Shown here one piece after another: positions 9,675 through 21,614 of a DNA stretch of 64,000 nucleotides; position 1 is the first letter of the stretch; every line of letters starts with the position of its first letter. The notes beneath the pieces are model-generated. The model worked only from the letters and a program-made list of their open reading frames with translations. It was not told the DNA's origin and did not search any database. This stretch comes from Tenrec ecaudatus (lineage: Eukaryota > Chordata > Mammalia > Afrosoricida > Tenrecidae). The position numbers and the translations under genes are program-made. The stretch lies in the NCBI RefSeq assembly GCF_050624435.1, contig NC_134530.1, positions 146,050,721-146,114,720 on the forward strand, in the 5' to 3' direction.

Positions 9675-11345
9675 TGGGGTTTTTAAAATCATTGGGGGCT
9701 CATACAACTCTTATCATAATCCATCCCTCATCGTTCTCAAAACATTTGCTCTCCACGTAAGTCCCTGGCATCAGCTCCTCATTTTTCTCTCCCTCCCCGC
9801 ACCCATCTCCCTCATGAACCCTTGATCATTTAAAAATTATTTTGTCATATCTTACACTGTTCGATGTCTCCCTTCACCCACTTTTAGTTGTCCATCCCCC
9901 AGGGAAGTTATATGTAGATCCTTACAGTCAGTTCCCCCTTTCTACTCCACCCTCCCCGTATCGCCATTCTCACCACTGGTCCTGCAGGGATCATCCATCC
10001 TGGATTCCCTGTGTTTCCAGTCCTATCTACCATTGTACATCCTCTGGTCTAGCAGCATTTGTAAGATATAATTGAGATCATGATAGTCAGGGGGGAGGAA
10101 GCATATAGGAACTAAAGGAAAGTTGTATGTTTCATCGTTGCTACACTGCACCCTGACTGCCTCTTCACCTCATTACCCTTCCCTAAGCAGATGTCCAGTT
10201 GCCTACAGATGGGCTTTGGGCCCCACCCCACACTCCCCCTCATTCACAATGATAAAAGTATTTTTGTTTGATACCTGATCCCATCGACACATCATGATCA
10301 CACAGGCTGGTGTGCTTCATCCATGTGGGCTTTGTTGCTTCTCAGCTAGATGGCCACTTATTTACCTTCAAACCTTTAAGACCCCAGATGCTATATCTTT
10401 TGATAGTCGGGCACCATCAGCTTTCTTCACCACATTTGCTTATGCACCCATTCTGTCTTCATCAATCATGTTGGGAAGGAGAGCATCACAGAATGCCGGG
10501 TTATTAGTACAAAGTGTTCTTGCATTGAGGGAGTACTTAAGTAGAGGCCCAATGTCCATCTGCTGCTTTAATACTTAACATAGATGTATTTCTCTGTCGT
10601 TATATATAAATATATTTATGTATGTACATGCCTGTGTTTAAACTTCTATAAATGCCCTTTGCCTTGTTCTTTTCTCTATTTCCTTATACTTTCCTCTTTC
10701 CCACTATTATGTTCGGCCTTCCTTTGGGTTTCAGTAATTCCTCTCAGCTACATTGCCCTTGATCAAGCAGCACCAGGCATCCTATCCCTTCGTCGCCATC
10801 GATTATAGATCACCTTTTATTCCCTTGTCCCTGGGTTTTTTGACACCCCCCTACTTTTCCCCCGCCTCCCCCTCTCCCGTGGCCCCCTGGAACCATTGGT
10901 CCCATTGTTTTCTCCTCCAGATTGCTTAGCCCACCTATCTTATACTAGATAGACCTGCAGAGACAATAATAAGCACAAATACAAGACAAAGCAAAAGAAA
11001 ACAAAAATAAAACGACATAAAAAAAATCAAGGTCTGTTTGTTGAACTTTATGAGTGGTTTCTGGTCGAGTCTGATGCTCTGGCCCCAGAGTCTATTTTTG
11101 GTATTCCCCAGGGACTTCATTGCTTTGCTCCCCTTGCTGCTCTGTCACACAGCTTTAGTATTTTGCCCTGATGTGGTGGGATCAGATTGGGCACAATTAC
11201 CGAACTGCGTCTCCAGTGGTATCCCCCATAATGCTTTGGGTCGGTGAGGACCATCGTGTCTCTTGGTGGGGCTGGCATGATAGCCTTCAACAAAGAAAAT
11301 CGTCCATCAAACCTGGAGAGGCGGTTGGCCCTTGAAAAGGAAAAA
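9675..11345 (-). mobile_element. L1 3' end, 1.7 kb
   Basis: This is the longest reverse-oriented L1 3' piece. It starts TTTTTAAAATCATTGGGGGC and passes the shared UTR blocks. It then covers sequence seen in sense orientation at 16.8-17.1 kb (CTAGATAGACCTGCAGAGAC, CCAGAGTCTATTTTTGGTAT, TTCATTGCTTTGCTCCCCTT) and ends in GGAGAGGCGGTTGGCCCTTG. No ORF survives. Confidence 0.85.
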
Positions 11346-11389
11346 TTTCAGTGGGGAACAGTAAGTTCACTGATGATATATACAAAAAA

Positions 11390-11540
11390 CTAAACTCACT
11401 GCCATTGAGTCAACTAATGGTGACTGTAAAAGGTGTCTGCGGCTGTTAACGTTCACGGAGGCAGGTAGTCTCAACTTACTCTAAGAGTCGGAATCAACTC
11501 AATGGCAATGAGTTTGATTTTGGATTGGTTTATACCATAT
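11390..11540 (+). repeat. Rearranged AfroSINE pieces, inverted head and forward tail
   Basis: AAACTCACTGCCATTGAGTC is a reversed SINE tail. Within 80 bases it is followed by a forward tail (GAGTCGGAATCAACTCAATG), so two SINE ends face each other. Confidence 0.6.
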
Positions 11541-11689
11541 TGAGAAAGGCTATTCACAGAGCTTACAGGTGAATAGTTGAGACCTTGAACAAGATGAGGG
11601 ACTTCAAAAAGTATGGAAAATTACATTATCTTTTCATTCTATTTTACCATGAACTCTTAGAAGCTGGCTCTTATGTGATCCTAATTGTA

Positions 11690-11886
11690 AAACCGTGTGG
11701 GGTGCTGTTGTGTGCCACGGGGTTGATTTTGAGTCCCAGCAGCTCTACTGGCCAGTGTAAAACTGACTGCCCATTGTTTCCAAGGCTGAAGTCTTCCCAG
11801 GAGCAGATGGCCAAGTCTTCTCTGCATGCAGTTGGTGGTGTGAGTCTTCTGACCTTCTGGTTAGCAGCTGAGAGCTCCTTGTGGGG
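11690..11886 (-). repeat. AfroSINE copy, diverged
   Basis: The reversed tail TTGATTTTGAGTCCCAGCAG and reversed head CTTCTGACCTTCTGGTTAGC are recognisable. Confidence 0.6.
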
Positions 11887-12059
11887 TTCTGGGAGCACAT
11901 CGAACAAGTGAAATTAATCTCTGGGATCATGAATAGTCTTCTGGAAGAAATTATGTTTAAAGTGACACTGAAGGATAGAGGGAATCAGCTGACACTTGGT
12001 GCACAGGCACTGAATGGCAAGAGCACCGCCCATGATAAAACAGAACTCTGCTACGACTG

Positions 12060-12240
12060 GAAAGGAGCCCTGTTGCTGTAGTAGGTTAAATACTGGGCCA
12101 TTGACCACCAGGTCTGTAGTTCAAACCCATCAGCTCCTCCATGGAAGAAAGACGAGGCTGTCTGCCCCAACAAGGAGCAGTTCTATTCTGTTCTATAGGA
12201 TCGCTGTGAGTCGGAATCACTTGGTGGCAGTGGCTGGTAT
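12060..12240 (+). repeat. AfroSINE copy
   Basis: The head AAAGGAGCCCTGTTGCTGTA, the middle GAAGAAAGACGAGGCTGTCT and the tail TATAGGATCGCTGTGAGTCG / GAATCACTTGGTGGCAG form a complete element. Confidence 0.85.
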
Positions 12241-12585
12241 GAAATGGTTAGTATGTCCAGAAGGAGCCCGATGGTGTAACACTGAAGGTCCTCGGTACGA
12301 ACCAAAACGCAAGCAAAAGGAACCCGCCCAGTGACTGCAGGCAGGAGAAAGGCCCAGAGATCTGCTTCTAAGAACATTGGGGTCCTGACAAGCTGCAAAA
12401 CCAGCCTGGCACCTCGAATAGCAGCAAGGGTCTGATGGGCAGAGGAGGAGGAAGGGTGCGCGGCAGGAGATGATGCTGGACAAGTAGTCCAGCGCTTGCA
12501 GGCTTATTTTAGCTACTGTCAAAAGAACAGGAAGGCCATTAGGAAGATGCTAAGCAGTGGAAGGCATGGATAATGGGTTAGAGCA

Positions 12586-12630
12586 GGGTTGGCGAATTTT
12601 TTCTCTCAAAGTTTAGACAGTGATAGTTGA
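12586..12630 (+). mobile_element. Terminal fragment of a hAT MITE
   Basis: CAGGGTTGGCGAATTTTTTC resembles the reversed right end of the hAT element at 22156-22363. Only this end is present. Confidence 0.45.
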
Positions 12631-13604
12631 GATTTCATAGACTGACGCCATAAATTCTTGTGTTTATTTTTGTTCGGGGGCTTTTAAAAGTTTGTAGGAA
12701 AATGGAGAAAGAAAAAAGCATGGAAGTTTCTCTGAAGTTTCTGTGTCCCCTTCATTCAACTCTTGGACCTCTGAATGACAGAGTGGAGAGGGGTGTTGGG
12801 ACATTATTAAGAGCAGGTGGAAAAACTGATAGTGTCTTGGGCAAGGATGATGATAAGAAAAAGAAGTCGATTTGGCACACATTTTGGAATATGAATGGAC
12901 AAGTTTGCTTTGTAGGTAGGTGGGTGGCAAGCAAGGTGTTTTCTGTTGAGGGAATCACGTTCATTGTCTCGTGGTTGGCTTTGTGGTGATGCTGTTAATT
13001 GAGATAGAAAATAAATGAGAAGCAGGCTTCCAGGAAGAAGACACTGGGTTCCGTTTTATTATTGTAAATGAGCTGACAGATGTCCATGGGGTGACGTGCA
13101 GGAAATTGACTTCAACTCAGATGAAAGCTATGGCTAGAAATACAAAGCATCTCTGTCGCGTCCAGAGAGCAAGCTCGGTGCTCGAAGTGAATGAAATAAC
13201 CTAGGGAAGTACAACAGTGAGAAAAGAATGACTTCTCAGATGAGGAGAAAGAAGAGGTCAACCAGTCAGGCGCCACTGATCAAGAAGGGTCAGAGAAGGG
13301 CCAGACCGTGGGAGAGAGCTGCATTGTGCTGACTCATCAGTCAGGTGATAGCTGACGACAGCAGCTGTTCCACAAGTGACTTCTGCAAGTCTAAATGCCG
13401 TCTTGTATGCAGCCACTTCAGCAAATGCGGTCAGTGCAGCATCTCCCCTGCATTGCCTTACTTCAAATCTACATCGCCTCTTGATCCTCGCTCTTACTCC
13501 TGTTTCCAGCAGCCCAGACATCATATGGTCCATGACATTTGTGATATAATGACAGGACCTGGTGAGGAGGAAGTAGTTAATACTACTGTTGATTGACCGC
13601 TATG

Positions 13605-14010
13605 TCACCAGGACTCCTCGCTGGCCTGACTAGTGTCCCACAAAAACTAATGTCCCCATAGAACCTGAGGAAAAGTGATCGTACTTGGAAATCGGGTTTT
13701 TTTCAGACCCCGTTTTGACCTCGAATTAAAGATGAGGTCATAATGGCTTAGTGTGGGCCTTGGATCTAACATGACTCCTGTCCTAAAAGGAAATTTTGGA
13801 TACAGGGACACAGAAGTCCATGCGAAGGGGCTGCACACACCATGGAATGCCAACGATGGCTGGCAACCACCAGAAGCTGGGAGAGGTATCTTGGACAAAT
13901 TCTTTCCCAGAAGGCACCAACCTCGCCACCCCCTTGATCATGGCCATCTAGCCCACAGAGCCACAAAAGAATACATTTCTGTTATTCCAGATGCCTCAGG
14001 GATTACCTTG
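13605..14010 (+). mobile_element. ERVL/MaLR-like LTR remnant
   Basis: The blocks CTAGTGTCCCACAAAAACTA, ACTTGGAAATCGGGTTTTTT, GATGAGGTCATAATGGCTTA, GTGGGCC, AACCACCAGAAGCTGGGAGA and AGAATACATTTCTGTTATTC follow the layout of an ancient mammalian LTR with its terminal A-rich signal degraded. It shares the accepted-splice-like AACCACCAGAAGCT motif with many such LTRs. It is non-coding and the family is assigned from memory only. Confidence 0.5.
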
Positions 14011-14359
14011 TCAGGTACTCCTGACAATTCCATGGTGCTCCAGTGTGTCTGGGACCCGTAGGATGATGTCAAGTCACGGGGCGCATCACCGCACGGACTT
14101 CCGAGGATGCTAGATCAATGCCATAGCCTTTCCCACAGTCTCCCCTTTGAAAGTAGCCCCTGGCTTCTTACTGAGCCCTGGTAACAAGTGTGCACCCAAC
14201 TCCGCGTGGCCAGGTACCAGAGCTACTCTCATTCGATCTAAGCTGACACTTGCAGGCTGGGGAGGCCAGCAGACAGTGGGTGCAGGGTCTGGGGTTGGGG
14301 TAGGGGTCACAGGAGAGCGCTTCACCTTAGAAAATAGAACTCTGATGACTAGATGGTGC

Positions 14360-14465
14360 CTGGGTAGTGTGAAGGCCAAGGGGTCAACTACGAACTGCAA
14401 GGTGGCAGTTTGAACCCACCCGTCGGCTCCCCAGGAGAAAGACCTAGTAATCTTCAATAAAGGTG
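14360..14465 (+). repeat. AfroSINE head, truncated by a CA-rich tract
   Basis: GAACTGCAAGGTGGCAGTTT, GAACCCACCCGTCGGCTCCC and AGGAGAAAGAC are the SINE head and middle. Confidence 0.6.
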
Positions 14466-14468
14466 ACA

Positions 14469-14670
14469 GCCACACACCTACCACACCACACACACACTAC
14501 ACACCACAGACCACACATACACTACACACCACAGACCACACACACACACCACACACATACACTACATTACCACACATATACCATAGACCACACACACTAC
14601 ACATCACACCACAGACCACACTCACACCACTTATGCCGCACACAAACACATACCACACACAAATACACAC
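14469..14670 (+). repeat. CA-rich imperfect tandem repeat
   Basis: This tract consists of irregular CACACACC / ACCACA / TACAC units. It translates as His/Thr-rich runs in several frames and is not coding. Confidence 0.85.
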
Positions 14671-14761
14671 CATGTAACACCCTTCCTCCCGCTCTCTCCT
14701 GCTGTCGTTCTCAGTGCCAATGTAAGCTTCGTGACGTCTCCTTCAAGCACCCTTACTTACA

Positions 14762-14945
14762 GACAAGAAGCAACCGCTGTCCAGTTGACTCCAACTCATG
14801 GTGGTCCTGACTCGTCAGACGGGAGCCATACTTCAAGGGCTCCCAATGGCTGAAGTTTTGCAGGAGTAGATCACCAGACCTTTCTTCCGAGGCACCTAGA
14901 GGGGGACTCCAACCGGTAGTCTTTCGGTGACTAGCTGAGCATGTC
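14762..14945 (-). repeat. AfroSINE copy (older subfamily)
   Basis: The tail reads CGCTGTCCAGTTGACTCCAA. The GGCACCTAGAGGGGGACTCC / AACCGGTAGTCTTTCGGTGA head is of the subfamily also seen at 35.5 kb. Confidence 0.75.
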
Positions 14946-14949
14946 AACC

Positions 14950-16765
14950 ACTTGTATTCTCCAATTCCTTCCTTCCTTTCTGGGCCTTTTACACAGGTAA
15001 TTATAAATCTATTATAAGCTCTTTATTATTTCTCTCCCATGATCCTCTTCTATCCTATCTTCCCAATGGTAGAAGAAGTTAGTACTCAAATTAACACAGA
15101 CACATTTTGTCATATTAATTAGACAGTTGACTCCCTGAGACCAAAATTATACATATAATTTTTATATATAATATGTATATATTCCTTTCCTTTGGAACAT
15201 CCACACCACCCAGCTCTATGCCTGGCTTATAGCACTTATTTAACAAATATCTCTATTAGTAGTAACGTATGACTAGACAATATTTATTTCTAAATACATA
15301 ATTTGCCATGCCTTTGAAGGGAACATTACACTCCACACACAAATCTGCACCGCTAGCACTTGGCTCTTGGACTCTGTGCTCTTCGTTTTTTCAATGTATT
15401 TTAAAAATCAGTCTCTTCTCCCTGCCTACAACAGATGAGATTGTAAGACTCTTGATGGCAAAAAATAATTTTTTTATTAAAAAAAAACAAAGACTGGATG
15501 ACAAGGACCGTAGCAGGGGACAGCCAAGGAAATAAACACTCAATTAGAAATAAACTTAAAATAAGTCTTTAGTAATAGCTGTGGTTTCTATCTGTCCTCA
15601 CTAACATGTGTCAAAAGATAGAAATGAAACTCTGGTTGTGGAATTGGGGGGCGGGGTGTGTGGGTGTGTTGGCCTCAGAGAGGAAGTCTACGCTTGGGCC
15701 GAATTAGGCAAGCTCTTTGCAACACGCAGGGGGACGGTGGCAGACAGTGGCTGTCATCTGTATTTAGTCATTTCTGAAAAATTCTGTTTTACCTCATTGC
15801 ATCAGGAGACTGGACTTTTTCTGAAAAGGTAAATGCGTTGGCTATATGCTTTTAATCTAGAGTCAATAGCCATCCCCCCCCCCCAAAGAAAATGCCACCT
15901 AATTATTGCTGATTTCATCTTTTCATTTTATTTGGTGGGAGAGGTTGTGTTGGAATGGCTGCATTTCGTGGGCTGCTCTGGTGGCAAGCAGAAATGCTCC
16001 AGTGTCGGACAGAGCATGAAAACGGATAAATAGCATGGCGTCTATTTTAAATTTCTGCTTCTGTTAAATGTTTTGGATGGTTGTTTTCCAAAGAAAATGT
16101 AATTTCTGCTTTTGGGTGCTTGGTTTTATAAGTAATTATTTCCCTGTGGTATTGTGTGATAGCGTTGTCATTCTGTTCAGAGACCCTTGTGTGGAGGCAG
16201 GCTTTTACAGAAATCGATGCTGCTCCTCTGTCCTCTCTTCCCAGTGGGTACAGAAAGTTGGCACTTCAATTAGTGCAAACTTACTTTGTCAGCCCAAGGA
16301 TATGATACCAACGATTCATGGTTCTTGGAAAAAAGCCCTGTTAACTTTTAAGTTAGAAAAAGAGCAAGAAAGAGCTGGGGGAACAATCGCTCATACTGTT
16401 GATGATTCTGTGATGTGCAATGCTTCCTAGTCTCGTAACCTAACCTTTTCACTAAACTTCCCTTTTGGCGCCTTTCTGCTTCTTTACTATGCTGCAATTT
16501 AAAAGCAGATCATGGAGTGCAAGTTCCTTGATACTGCTGTGCTGTTGCTGGAACTGGTTACGTGACAAGGAGACCCATCCTTCCTGCACCCCAGCCTCTG
16601 TGCCCGGACCTGCAAAGTGACTGACTTTTGAGAGCTGAACAATTAAAACTCCTAAGTACTGGATGGCATTGTTTGTCTAAATGACCTTAAGAGCCCACAG
16701 GAACAGCCTGGCCTAAATACTTTATTATGGATTTGCCTGAATCTGAAGTAAAATCGTGGTCTCTT
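14950..16765. other. Unassigned intergenic stretch
   Basis: This is AT-rich sequence with short A and T runs and a C run at 15875-15885. I recognise no gene or repeat family here. It lies 3-4.5 kb upstream of the C1orf162 start codon, so non-coding first exons of that gene could be hidden here. Confidence 0.5.
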
Positions 16766-16769
16766 AAGA

Positions 16770-18400
16770 AATAACCAGGAACCGAGGAAAACACTAAGGG
16801 CATGCAGCAGAACAGCAAGGGGAGCAGAGCAAGAAAGTCCTGAGGAAGTATCAAAAATAGACTTTGGGGCCAGGGTGTGGCACCCCAGCAGACTCCACCA
16901 GAAGACACTCCTAAAGGTCAAGAAGCAGACTTTGAGCTATTTACAGGCTAGCTTTTCTTTGGTCATTTTTTTTGTTATCGTTGTTTTGTTGCTTTGTTTT
17001 GCCCTGTCTTGTTTTATGTGCATATTATTATCTCTTCAGGTATATCTAGATAAGATAGGCTAGATAAACCATCCAGAGGAGAAAACAACAGGACGGACAG
17101 TTTTGGGGGGGACATGGGAGCGGGAAAGGTGGGGTAAGGAAGTGGTGTTAACAAACTGCAAGACAAGGGAACAACAACTGATCCAAAATCAGTGGCGAGG
17201 AGGGTGCAAGAGGCCTGGTAGGGATTGATCAAGGACAATGTAACTGAGAGGAATTACTGAAACCCAAATGAAGGCTGAGGATGATAGTGGGATAAGAGGA
17301 AAGTAAAAGGAAATAGAGGAAAGAAATAGGAGGCAAAGGGTATTTATAGAGGTCTAAATAAAGGCATGTACATATGTAAATATCTTTATATATGATGATG
17401 GGGAAATAGATCTATGTGCATATATTTATAAGTTTAATATTAAGGTAGCAGATGGACATTGGGTCTCCACTCAAGTACTCCCTCAATGCAAGAAAATACT
17501 TTGTTCTATTAAACTGCCATTCCATGATGCTCACCTTCCCGTCAAGATTGCTGAACACAAATGTGTGCATAAGCAAATGTGGTGAAGAAAGCTGATGGTG
17601 CCCAGCTATCAAAAGATAGAGCGTTTGGGGTCTTAAAGGCTTGAAGATAAACAAGCAGCCATCTAGCTGAGAAGCAACAAAGCCCACATGGAAGAAGCAC
17701 ACCAGCCTGTGTGATCACGAGGTGTCGAAGGGATCAGGTATCAGGCATCAAAGAATAAAAAATTATATCATTGTGAATGCGGGGGAGTGCAGATTGGGGG
17801 CTCAAAGCCTGTTTGTAGGCAATTTACAGAATAGTTGTGGGGAGGAAACAAGCCAGTCAGGGTGCAGTGTAGCAATGAGGAAACATACAACTTTCCTCTA
17901 GTTTTTAAATACATGCTCCCCGCCCACTATCAGGATCCCAATTCTACCTTACAAACCCGGCTAGACCAGAGGATGTGCACTGGTACAGATAGGAACTGGA
18001 AACACACAAAATCCAGGACAGATGATCCTTTCAGGACCAGTGGTGAGAGTGGCAATACTGGGAGGGTGGAGGGAAGGTGGGGTAGAAAGGGGAACTGATT
18101 ACAAGGATCTACATATAACCTCCTCACTGGGGGACGGACAGCAGAAAAGTGGATGAAGTGAGATGTCAAACAGTGTAAGATATGGCAAAAATAATAACAA
18201 TTTATAAATTAGCAAGGGTTCATGAGGGAGGAGGTGGCAGGAAGGGAGGGGGAAAATTAGCTGATACCAAGGGCTCAAGTAGGAAAAATGTTTTGAGAAT
18301 GATGATGGCAACAAATGTACAAATGTGCTTGACACATGGATGGATTGTGATAAGAGTTGTTGTACGAGCCCCCAATAAAATGATTGTTTTTTTAAAAAGA
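16770..18400 (+). mobile_element. L1 3' end in sense orientation
   Basis: It runs from about the CACTAAGGGCATGCAGCAGA block through CAGAGCAAGAAAGTCCTGAG, TTTGGGGCCAGGGTGTGGCA, ATAGGCTAGATAAACCATCC and CCTTTCAGGACCAGTGGTG. It ends with GAGCCCCCAATAAAATGATT and a T/A-rich tail. The AATAAA just before the tail defines the 3' end of this L1 lineage. No ORF is intact. Confidence 0.85.
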
Positions 18401-18654
18401 ATGAACCAGGGATGCAGATAAAAATTTATGCACATGAAAAATTCCCTTCATTTTGACTGATTGGAATTGAGAATAATCAGGAAACTGGCTGTAGATGTGG
18501 CAGGAAGAGCTACTGGCATTAATAACATTGGCACAGAATATTACTACTGGTACAATTTTAATTTAAGGGAAAGGAGGTTAGAATCTCAAATAAGGTTTTT
18601 TGTTTGTTTTAATGAGTGAAATTTAAATTAAAAGGAAATATACCAAGATGTTAA

Positions 18655-18862
18655 AGGAGCCCTGGTGCCATAGTGGTTACTGGTTGGGCTGCTACCCACA
18701 AGGTCAGCAGTCCGAAGCCACTAGCAGCTCTGCAGGAAAAAGACGAGGCTTTCTACTCCCATAAAGGGTTACAGTCCAGGAAATTCACAGGTACAGTTCT
18801 GCCCTGCCCTATAGGGTTGCTATGAGTCAGAATCGACTCAATGGCAGCGAGTTTGCTTTGAG
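18655..18862 (+). repeat. AfroSINE, near-complete
   Basis: The head AAAGGAGCCCTGGTGCCATA, GGGCTGCTACCCACAAGGTC, a GTTACAGTCCAGGAAATTCA middle and the tail TATAGGGTTGCTATGAGTCA / GAATCGACTCAATGGCAGCG make this one of the cleanest copies in the window. Confidence 0.92.
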
Positions 18863-18867
18863 TTTAT

Positions 18868-19062
18868 GTGGTGCAAATGTTTGTGCTCAACTGCTTACCT
18901 CAAGGTTGGCAGTTGGAATTCACCCAGGATCCCCCAAGGCAGCAGGGGCCTGGTGATCTGTCTCTGCTAAAATCACAGCCAAGAAAACCTGATGGAGCAG
19001 CTCTACTTTGTAATCCCTGGAGTTGCTATTCGTGGGAACCAACTTGAGAGCTACTCACAATA
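18868..19062 (+). repeat. AfroSINE, diverged
   Basis: It directly follows the previous copy. The head is CAACTGCTTACCTCAAGGTT / GGCAGTTGGAATTCACCC and the middle is GGGGCCTGGTGATCTGTCTC. Confidence 0.65.
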
Positions 19063-19467
19063 AAACCATCCATTCCTCTCTTCTCAACCACACCTAACTT
19101 AATGCTCACCAAGCAAAAGTCTGGTTACCATTTGGCTTTCTTATGGATGTTTTGATAGCTAGAATACACTTAATTACAATACCTGCTCATGCCATTCCAG
19201 TGCATTGGTGGGCATCGGGTGTAGAAAGATCAGTCAATTCTTGGTGAGCTGACAAGATCAACTTTCTGGACCTGCGAAGCTGAGCCCTATCGGCTGAGCC
19301 ACAGTAACCGTGCCCTGTAAAGTCTGTGACCACTGGCCCCTTAGAACACCGGTGGCTTGTCTTTCTCTCAGTGTTCCTCATTGTATATGAATATCAATCT
19401 CGGTATCATGATCTCTCTTCTGAGTTTTCTAAAAGATGTCTTTTTTTAATTCCAAAGAGAAGCCAGC

Positions 19468-19504
19468 ATGGGAGGAGGCGGCTCTAAACAGGAACGCACG
19501 CCTG
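19468..19504 (+). CDS. C1orf162: C1orf162 homologue, coding exon 1 (start codon)
   Basis: The exon starts at ATG 19468 and encodes MGGGGSKQERTP plus the first base of codon 13, ending at donor CTG|GTGAGT. The start was chosen because Gly at position 2 and Ser at position 6 are as in mammalian C1orf162, and because five exons then splice in a single frame (37+70+101+38+132 bases) into a 125-residue protein. The protein has a short N-terminal segment, one membrane span at about residues 39-64 and a C-terminal tail with two tyrosine motifs. Its function is unknown; in human it is named only as a transmembrane protein. MGxxxS fits an N-myristoylation signal. A T-rich tract and AG just upstream (19440-19459) suggest the exon continues a spliced 5' UTR. 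Confidence 0.88.
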
Positions 19505-20085
19505 GTGAGTCCCTGAGAAGAGTCGGTACGCACGTCACTGCTGCCGTGAAGCGGTGCCCAGGGTTGTAATGAGGATGGCACTGGCGACGGCATTTCTGAA
19601 GCTGGGATGGAGACGCCAATGCCAGGGAATGGCAAGAGGAGCCCACGCGGGCTGCCCTCGGGACCTGAGAGTGTAGTCGGATGATTTAGGAGAACCAGTA
19701 CTTTCCTGCTGCCCTACTTGTGGGATGGGCATTTGGAAGGCTTACCGGGCAGGGCTGCTTTGGGTCAGCAAGTCAATCAGTGCCAATAATCAAGCAAACA
19801 ACAAAAAGGAGCCGTTTCCACGGTCAGATTTGCCAACCGGTAGCCAAACATGAGGCTCTGACTGCTTACATTTGTGTAATGGATTTGTTTGTTTTCGTTG
19901 CAATTTAGCCTTTTGTTTGAAAGGCTTCAAGACTCAAAGCAACCCTCTCGTATTTAGAGTGGCAGCCCCACCCTTAACCTGCAGGGGCTGCTCGGGCAGG
20001 AGAAGGCATGCGGAGCACCAACACAGAAAGTTCTCCGTGCAGAGGGGCAGACACACTCAGTGATGCCTCTCATGTTCTCTTGCAG

Positions 20086-20155
20086 ACCCCAAATCCATCC
20101 AACCCACGGTGACCACAACGACCAAGTCTCCATCCTGCATCGCTCCCAGCGCCAA
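20086..20155 (+). CDS. C1orf162: C1orf162 coding exon 2
   Basis: The acceptor is TCTTGCAG and the donor GCCAA|GTAAAT. It encodes residues 13-35 (DPKSIQPTVTTTTKSPSCIA...), a Thr/Ser/Pro-rich linker that could carry O-glycans if exposed outside the cell. It enters in phase 1 and leaves in phase 2. Confidence 0.85.
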
Positions 20156-20309
20156 GTAAATGAGCACGTGCCCCCCCCCCACCCCGTTGCATCTTGTACC
20201 CCATGGCATTCGATTCTGTACTGAGAGCTTCGGCTGGGAACCGCGGGTGGGAGTCTATGGAGAGTGGAGCAGAGACGGCCAAAGAGTGTGTCTTAACTTG
20301 GGCTTCTCT

Positions 20310-20520
20310 GAACTTTGGGAGGCTCTGAGTGGAGGTTAGGTACAGGTTAGTTATACTCAGCTGCTCATCTAAAGGCCAGCAGTTCAAATTCACCCAGAGG
20401 CTTCAGAGGAAGAAAGTCCTGGTGGTCTGCTTTCACAAAGTTTGCAGTCAGGACAACAGTCAAGAGCTGTAACGCGTGAGGTTGCCCGTGAGTCAGAATT
20501 GTCTCAATACCAGTGGGTTT
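20310..20520 (+). repeat. AfroSINE, diverged
   Basis: It lies in C1orf162 intron 2. It shows the head GCTGCTCATCTAAAGGCCAG / CAGTTCAAATTCACCCAGAG and the tail TGAGTCAGAATTGTCTCAAT. Confidence 0.7.
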
Positions 20521-20564
20521 AGTTGCAGCTTTAGGAGAGGCATGGGTTTCCTAAATATGCTGCA

Positions 20565-20785
20565 TGTGTGTGTGTGTGTGTGCGTACATACCTGGGAATG
20601 GATGGGAGTGTGTGCGTGTGCGTACATACCTGGGAATGTATGGGAGTGTGTGTGCGCGTACATACCTGGGAATGGATGGGAGTGTGTGTGTGCGTACATA
20701 CCTGGGAATGGATGGGAGTGTGTGTGTACACACCTGGGAATGGATGGGAGTGTGTGTGTGTGTGTACATACCTGGGAATGTATGG

Positions 20786-20819
<34 letters not shown>

Positions 20820-21249
20820 ATGCCTGGGAATATATGGGAGTGTGTGTGTGTGCGTACATACCTAGGAATATATGGGCGTGTGTGTGTGTACGTATATACC
20901 TGGGAATATATGGGAGTGTGTGTGTGTGTGTGCATACATACCTGGGAATATATGGGAGTGTGTGTGTGTGTGCGTACATACCTGGGAATATATGGGAGTG
21001 TGTGCGCGCCTGTGTGTACATACCTGGGAATGTATGGGAGTGTGTGTGTGTGTGTGTGTGTACATGCCCGGGAATATATGGGAGTGTGTGTGTGTGTGCG
21101 TACATACCTAGGAATATATGGGCGTGTGTGTGTGTGTGTGCATACATACCTGGGAATATATGGGAGTGTGTGTGTGTGTGCGTACATACCTGGGAATATA
21201 TGGGAGTGTGTGCGTGCCTGTGTGTACATACCTGGGAATGTATGGGAGA
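20565..21249 (+). repeat. TG-rich minisatellite with higher-order structure
   Basis: Seventeen units of the form ACATACCTGGGAATATATGG plus GAG are separated by TG runs of variable length. Units differ at fixed positions (GGATGG, GTATGG or ATATGG; CCTGGG or CCTAGG; GAG or GCG). The order of variants from about 20800-21030 is repeated from about 21040-21240, so a multi-unit block has been duplicated. It lies in C1orf162 intron 2. The long open frames on both strands (Thr-His and Cys-Val repeats) come from the repeat itself. Confidence 0.93.
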
Positions 21250-21441
21250 GTCCATAGCATTAATTGAATTTTCAAATGGAACTAGAAAGCAACACTGAAA
21301 CACAGTGGGCGTGAGGGGCAACCCATCTCTGTGAAAGCAGTTTCGGGAGTCTGCCTGTAGTGGGAGCGGTTCCACTCTGGCCTTGAGCAAGGGCCTTCAA
21401 GAGGTTCAGCAGTTCATGGGCCCCTCTTCTCTGCCAAACAG

Positions 21442-21542
21442 CAAGGAGGTTCTTCATTTGGTTCTGGCCTTTTGCGCTGGGGTTCTACTCACACTGCTGC
21501 TAATGGCCCTTGTCTTCCTCATCATAAAGAGCTACAGGAAAT
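21442..21542 (+). CDS. C1orf162: C1orf162 coding exon 3 (membrane span)
   Basis: The acceptor is GCCAAACAG and the donor GGAAAT|GTAAGT. It encodes residues 36-69, including the hydrophobic span VLHLVLAFCAGVLLTLLLMA followed by LVFLIIKSYRK. The KSYRK cluster after the span places the C-terminal tail in the cytoplasm by the positive-inside rule. LAFCAGVLLTLLL is the best-conserved part compared with human. It enters in phase 2 and leaves in phase 1. Confidence 0.92.
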
Positions 21543-21614
21543 GTAAGTGGTCCTCAAGACATGGGACAGCCCTCTTTCTCTGCCGTTAAAAATAGGGGGA
21601 ACTCTAAGTGAATG

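Noticed and set aside
20531-21390. Long open frames of 229-279 codons on both strands rich in Thr-His or Cys-Val
   Set aside because: They are translations of the TG/CA minisatellite. Several frames are open because the repeat lacks stops, and the region is an intron of C1orf162.
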